DNA of 44,429 nucleotides, taken from a virus. Both the position numbers and the translations under genes were made by a program. The stretch spans positions 1 through 44,429 of IMG/VR virus record IMGVR_UViG_3300032193_000200, one strand, 5' to 3'. Shown here one piece after another: positions 42,001-44,429 of this stretch (position 1 is its first letter; each line of letters opens with the position of its first letter). Under the pieces are notes generated by a model. The model was not told the origin of the DNA, made no database searches, and saw only the letters and a program-made list of their open reading frames with translations.

Positions 42001-43797
42001 TTACTCTGAGAATGCAGCGAAGCTGCTTTTTGCTACATCAACATCCAAGTAGACCTCTCGTTTTGCCACAATGTCATTTTCTAAAGGTCTTACTCGTAAC
42101 TCGATACGATTATCACCAAAGGTTCCTTTAATGATAGTCATATCGTACAATTTAACTTCACCTTTTGCATAATCAACATCACCAACATTATCGTCCAAGA
42201 GGACTTTTTCGCCAGTGATTCCATCTAGTCTATATAGGATCATTTTGCCAAGGCGATCCTCAAGATACACTGTAAATGTTGGGTATTCTGTTACCACGAA
42301 ACCCGTTGAAGACACTACGGGGTCGTCATCATCGAGGAATGCATTTTGGTAACAAACTTCGTAGTAAGAAGTCGAATTAATCTGAGCGTAAAAATCCTTT
42401 CTCATCGTCACTGAAGTGAGATTGGAATTGATAGAAACGTCAGAATTGTCGATTACAGCAACTGCTTTACTGTATCTAAACTTACCGTTAAATTTTTCTG
42501 TATTAGACGTGTTGATGTAGGACTGAAACTCAGAGATTGCATTGTCTCTAATTTGAGTCTTAGTCAACTCAGTTTTAGACGAATCGAAGAATATTCTGCT
42601 GTTGACCTCAACATATAGAATAGATGGGTCAATTAACTCAGGTGTGATTGCAGCAACACGATAATTCTTGAGTTTTCCTCTAATTTCTTCTTTAGTAACA
42701 GAAGTCAACCTAGCAGCATCTTCTGGTTTGACTGCAATAAAGACTTTACCGTATGCAGGTGGGTCTTGCTCCTCACCACCAAATACAATGATGTCACTAA
42801 CTGCTGGATACAGATTACGAACAATAGCACCGTAGTCACCAGCGGTCACTGCACGGTCTTGTGCGGCAAACATCTTAGGAGCGGTAAACTTGATCTTATC
42901 GACGCTCTCTGCTGCTGTACCGCCTGCTGCAGCGGTCACAGTAGACACAGCAGCACCAACAGATGCTGGATTGTTTCCAGCCTGGTTTACGAGGGTTCCA
43001 GAGAACGTAAACGTCCTTGCACCGTTAGATTCTGCACCAGCAGTGACTAGATACGAAATCTCAATCTTCTGTCCGTTTTCTAGTTTTCTGCCTAGGACAC
43101 CATCACCAAATAGAACTTCATACCTCTGCTCGGATATTTCTTCCAAGAAGTAAATTTCGGATGATGGTTTTGCTTCAAGGATATTCTCAGATAACTTATA
43201 CTCTGTGAATATAGTATTTACTGCTGATGGATATACCTTGACCTGAATAGTAGATGTATCAATGCCAGGGTTATCAAGAATGAAACGCTGACTAGTCAAT
43301 GCTGAATTGAAAGTGTATGTGTTAGTCAACATAGCACCTTCTCTAAGTTCTAGACCGTCAAAATTTACGACGCCATTGACGACCTGACCTAGAACGTCTC
43401 TCGTTACTGCATACTGATACAGTGTGTTATCAAACGAGGAGACAAAACCTGTTCCTGCCTTTAGTGTTAAACTTGTGTCTGTAGTAGCACCAGCATAGGT
43501 AACGGCAAGGTTTACTTTTGCTGTTGGTGCTGTTGTTGACTTTGGACGATATCCCAACTGCTTAGCAAGAGAGACAACGTTGTCTCTTAGACTAGCAGAG
43601 TCAATGAACATCTCATTGACAGTCATGTTGGCATTGAATGCCGTGTAGTACGTATTATATGCCAGTGTGTCAATCAACGTTGCTAACGCTGATCCCTCAA
43701 AGTCATAGTCAGTGAAATCAGAATTCGCCCTTAGGTAATCTTTGAGGGCGGCTTTGATATCACTAAAATCTAAATTTGCTACCTGTGTATATGGCAT
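42001..43797 (-). CDS. gp6: Baseplate wedge subunit gp6
   Basis: The 598-residue protein compares with 660 in T4 gp6. The N-terminus (MPYTQVANLDFSDIKAALKD, then FTDYDFEGSALATLIDTLAY and NMTVNEMFIDSASLRDNVVS) is the conserved opening of gp6 and of the related J-like wedge proteins of contractile systems. AQDRAVTAGDYGAIVRNLYP lies near the middle and is also typical of this family. In T4, gp6 dimers form the continuous ring of the inner baseplate with gp25 and gp53. The gene starts directly after the gp25 stop (TAAATG) and ends 5 bases before the gp7-like gene. No odd features are seen. Confidence 0.95.
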   Translation of the reverse strand: MPYTQVANLDFSDIKAALKDYLRANSDFTDYDFEGSALATLIDTLAYNTYYTAFNANMTVNEMFIDSASLRDNVVSLAKQLGYRPKSTTAPTAKVNLAVTYAGATTDTSLTLKAGTGFVSSFDNTLYQYAVTRDVLGQVVNGVVNFDGLELREGAMLTNTYTFNSALTSQRFILDNPGIDTSTIQVKVYPSAVNTIFTEYKLSENILEAKPSSEIYFLEEISEQRYEVLFGDGVLGRKLENGQKIEISYLVTAGAESNGARTFTFSGTLVNQAGNNPASVGAAVSTVTAAAGGTAAESVDKIKFTAPKMFAAQDRAVTAGDYGAIVRNLYPAVSDIIVFGGEEQDPPAYGKVFIAVKPEDAARLTSVTKEEIRGKLKNYRVAAITPELIDPSILYVEVNSRIFFDSSKTELTKTQIRDNAISEFQSYINTSNTEKFNGKFRYSKAVAVIDNSDVSINSNLTSVTMRKDFYAQINSTSYYEVCYQNAFLDDDDPVVSSTGFVVTEYPTFTVYLEDRLGKMILYRLDGITGEKVLLDDNVGDVDYAKGEVKLYDMTIIKGTFGDNRIELRVRPLENDIVAKREVYLDVDVAKSSFAAFSE

Positions 43798-44190
43798 TTA
43801 TCGTGTGCTCTCTAGGAAGAAATCAACATTCACGGGTACATCCTCTCTGCCAACGATCACGAACGATAGTTCTACTTCAAATCCGTTGCTGTCAAAATCT
43901 GGAGTAATGAGCACAGTGTCTACAATTACACGAGGTTCATAATTTGTGATGGTTTCTTCCACTGCTTGTTTGATTAGAGCAGCAGTACCAAAATCTAGAG
44001 GTTCAAATAACAACCTGTAGATATCAGACCCCAACTGAGGTTGAAAAGGTCTCTCCCCCTTGTTTGTAAGGAGGAGATTACGAATAGATTGAATGATGGC
44101 AGCCTTATCCTTGACAACGACTAGATCATCGCTGACAGGGTGTTTCTTAAAAGTAACGCTCAAATCCTTGAACGTTGGAAACGCAGGCAT
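43798..44190 (-). CDS. gp25: Baseplate wedge subunit gp25 (lysozyme-like fold)
   Basis: A 130-residue protein, the length of T4 gp25 (132). It begins MPAFPTFKDLSVTFKKHPVS and includes AIIQSIRNLLLTNKGERPFQ and PQLGSDIYRLLFEP, the gp25 family core. The Glu-Pro-Arg motif at residues 85-87 (NYEPRV) is the hallmark EPR site that binds the gp6-type wedge protein in T4 and type VI secretion baseplates. Despite a lysozyme-like fold, gp25 is not known to be an active enzyme. It sits at the inner baseplate, where the tail sheath begins. It is followed immediately by gp6. A late-promoter-like AATAAATA lies 23 bases before the ATG. No good ribosome binding site is visible. Confidence 0.95.
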   Translation of the reverse strand: MPAFPTFKDLSVTFKKHPVSDDLVVVKDKAAIIQSIRNLLLTNKGERPFQPQLGSDIYRLLFEPLDFGTAALIKQAVEETITNYEPRVIVDTVLITPDFDSNGFEVELSFVIVGREDVPVNVDFFLESTR

Positions 44191-44213
44191 GGAGATACAA
44201 TATGACTACGTTT

Positions 44214-44221
44214 TATTTATT
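44214..44221 (-). promoter_or_regulatory. Late-promoter-like AATAAATA ahead of gp25
   Basis: AATAAATA on the minus strand, one mismatch from T4 late TATAAATA. It overlaps the stop codon of the upstream small gene and lies 23 bases before the gp25 ATG. Confidence 0.55.
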
Positions 44222-44391
44222 CACTTGCCACAAAAGCCATCTGCCCACTCTTCTTGGTTGTCAAAGAATTCACCTTCTCTGACATCCTTGAGTTTCTGTG
44301 CCCTCTTTAAGTGCCTCTCACTGTCTACTTCTGTAATAAGAGTCATTCCAGACTTTTTAAAGTCTTCTCCCTTATCCACTCTCTTGTCCAT
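44221..44391 (-). CDS. Small protein of unknown function upstream of gp25 (about 56 aa)
   Basis: I choose the ATG at 44391-44389 (MDKRVDKGEDFKKSGMTLIT) because GGAG lies 7 bases upstream. The frame stays open past an ATG at 44424 to the window edge, so a longer protein is possible. The protein is highly charged and ends FDNQEEWADGFCGK. Residues around 28-40 (SERHLKRAQKLKDVREGEFF) look helical. No motif or T4 counterpart is recognised. It is 30 bases upstream of gp25 and may share its late transcript. Confidence 0.65.
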   Translation of the reverse strand: MDKRVDKGEDFKKSGMTLITEVDSERHLKRAQKLKDVREGEFFDNQEEWADGFCGK

Positions 44392-44429
44392 TTGTGGTCT
44401 CCGTCCGTAGTTTTCGTTCAGCATTAGTT

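Noticed and set aside
43798-44190. gp25 as an active lysozyme
   Set aside because: The lysozyme-like label refers to a fold similarity in this family. The protein is the short baseplate form with the EPR motif, so no enzyme activity is claimed.

Overview
The window looks like a stretch of the late structural region of a T4-like marine cyanophage myovirus. All genes I support are on the minus strand and packed almost without gaps. The T4-type order, read from high to low coordinates, is gp25, gp6, a gp7-like giant, gp8, a block of giant fibre and adhesin genes, gp13, gp14, gp15 and the start of gp16. The host assignment (Synechococcus or Prochlorococcus) is inferred from the typical cyanophage look of the giant DUF4815, GSGY-repeat and YHYH-containing proteins. 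No host or photosynthesis gene lies in the window to confirm it.

Layout, high to low coordinates. 44391-44221: small unknown protein. 44190-42001: baseplate wedge proteins gp25 and gp6. 41995-31385: a 3536-residue protein in the gp7 position that carries two separated stretches resembling the C-terminal part of T4 gp7. 31326-29509: gp8, enlarged. After an intrinsic terminator, 29408-20943: a roughly 2820-residue DUF4815-type virion protein. 20933-20727: a small coiled-coil protein. 20740-15581: a 1719-residue protein with a cupredoxin-like domain. 15579-15079: a 166-residue protein. 15032-5907: a 3041-residue fibre-like protein. 5907-3269: two tandem cassettes, each a fibrinogen/intelectin-like adhesin plus a small partner. 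3228-3028: a small coiled-coil protein. After a terminator, 2979-250: neck proteins gp13 and gp14 and tail-completion protein gp15. 247-1: 5' part of the small terminase gp16.

In T4 the interval between genes 8 and 13 holds genes 9, 10, 11, 12 and wac. Here the same interval (about 29.4 to 3.0 kb) holds a different set of very large, repeat-rich proteins that probably build the outer baseplate, fibres and receptor-binding tips. Several modules are shared between these proteins: a GSGY/PTVT beta repeat (also inserted in gp14), an all-helical CRRD...GGN...RNW module, CBM5/12-like and tail-fibre boxes. This suggests growth of the virion surface by module shuffling. Late-promoter-like octamers (TATAAATA or a one-base variant, or CTAAATA) sit ahead of most transcription units, several of them inside the preceding gene.

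There is no gene-free stretch over 300 bases; the longest gap is about 100 bases (29409-29508) and holds a terminator and promoter-like motifs. I saw no tRNA, CRISPR, insertion sequence or origin.
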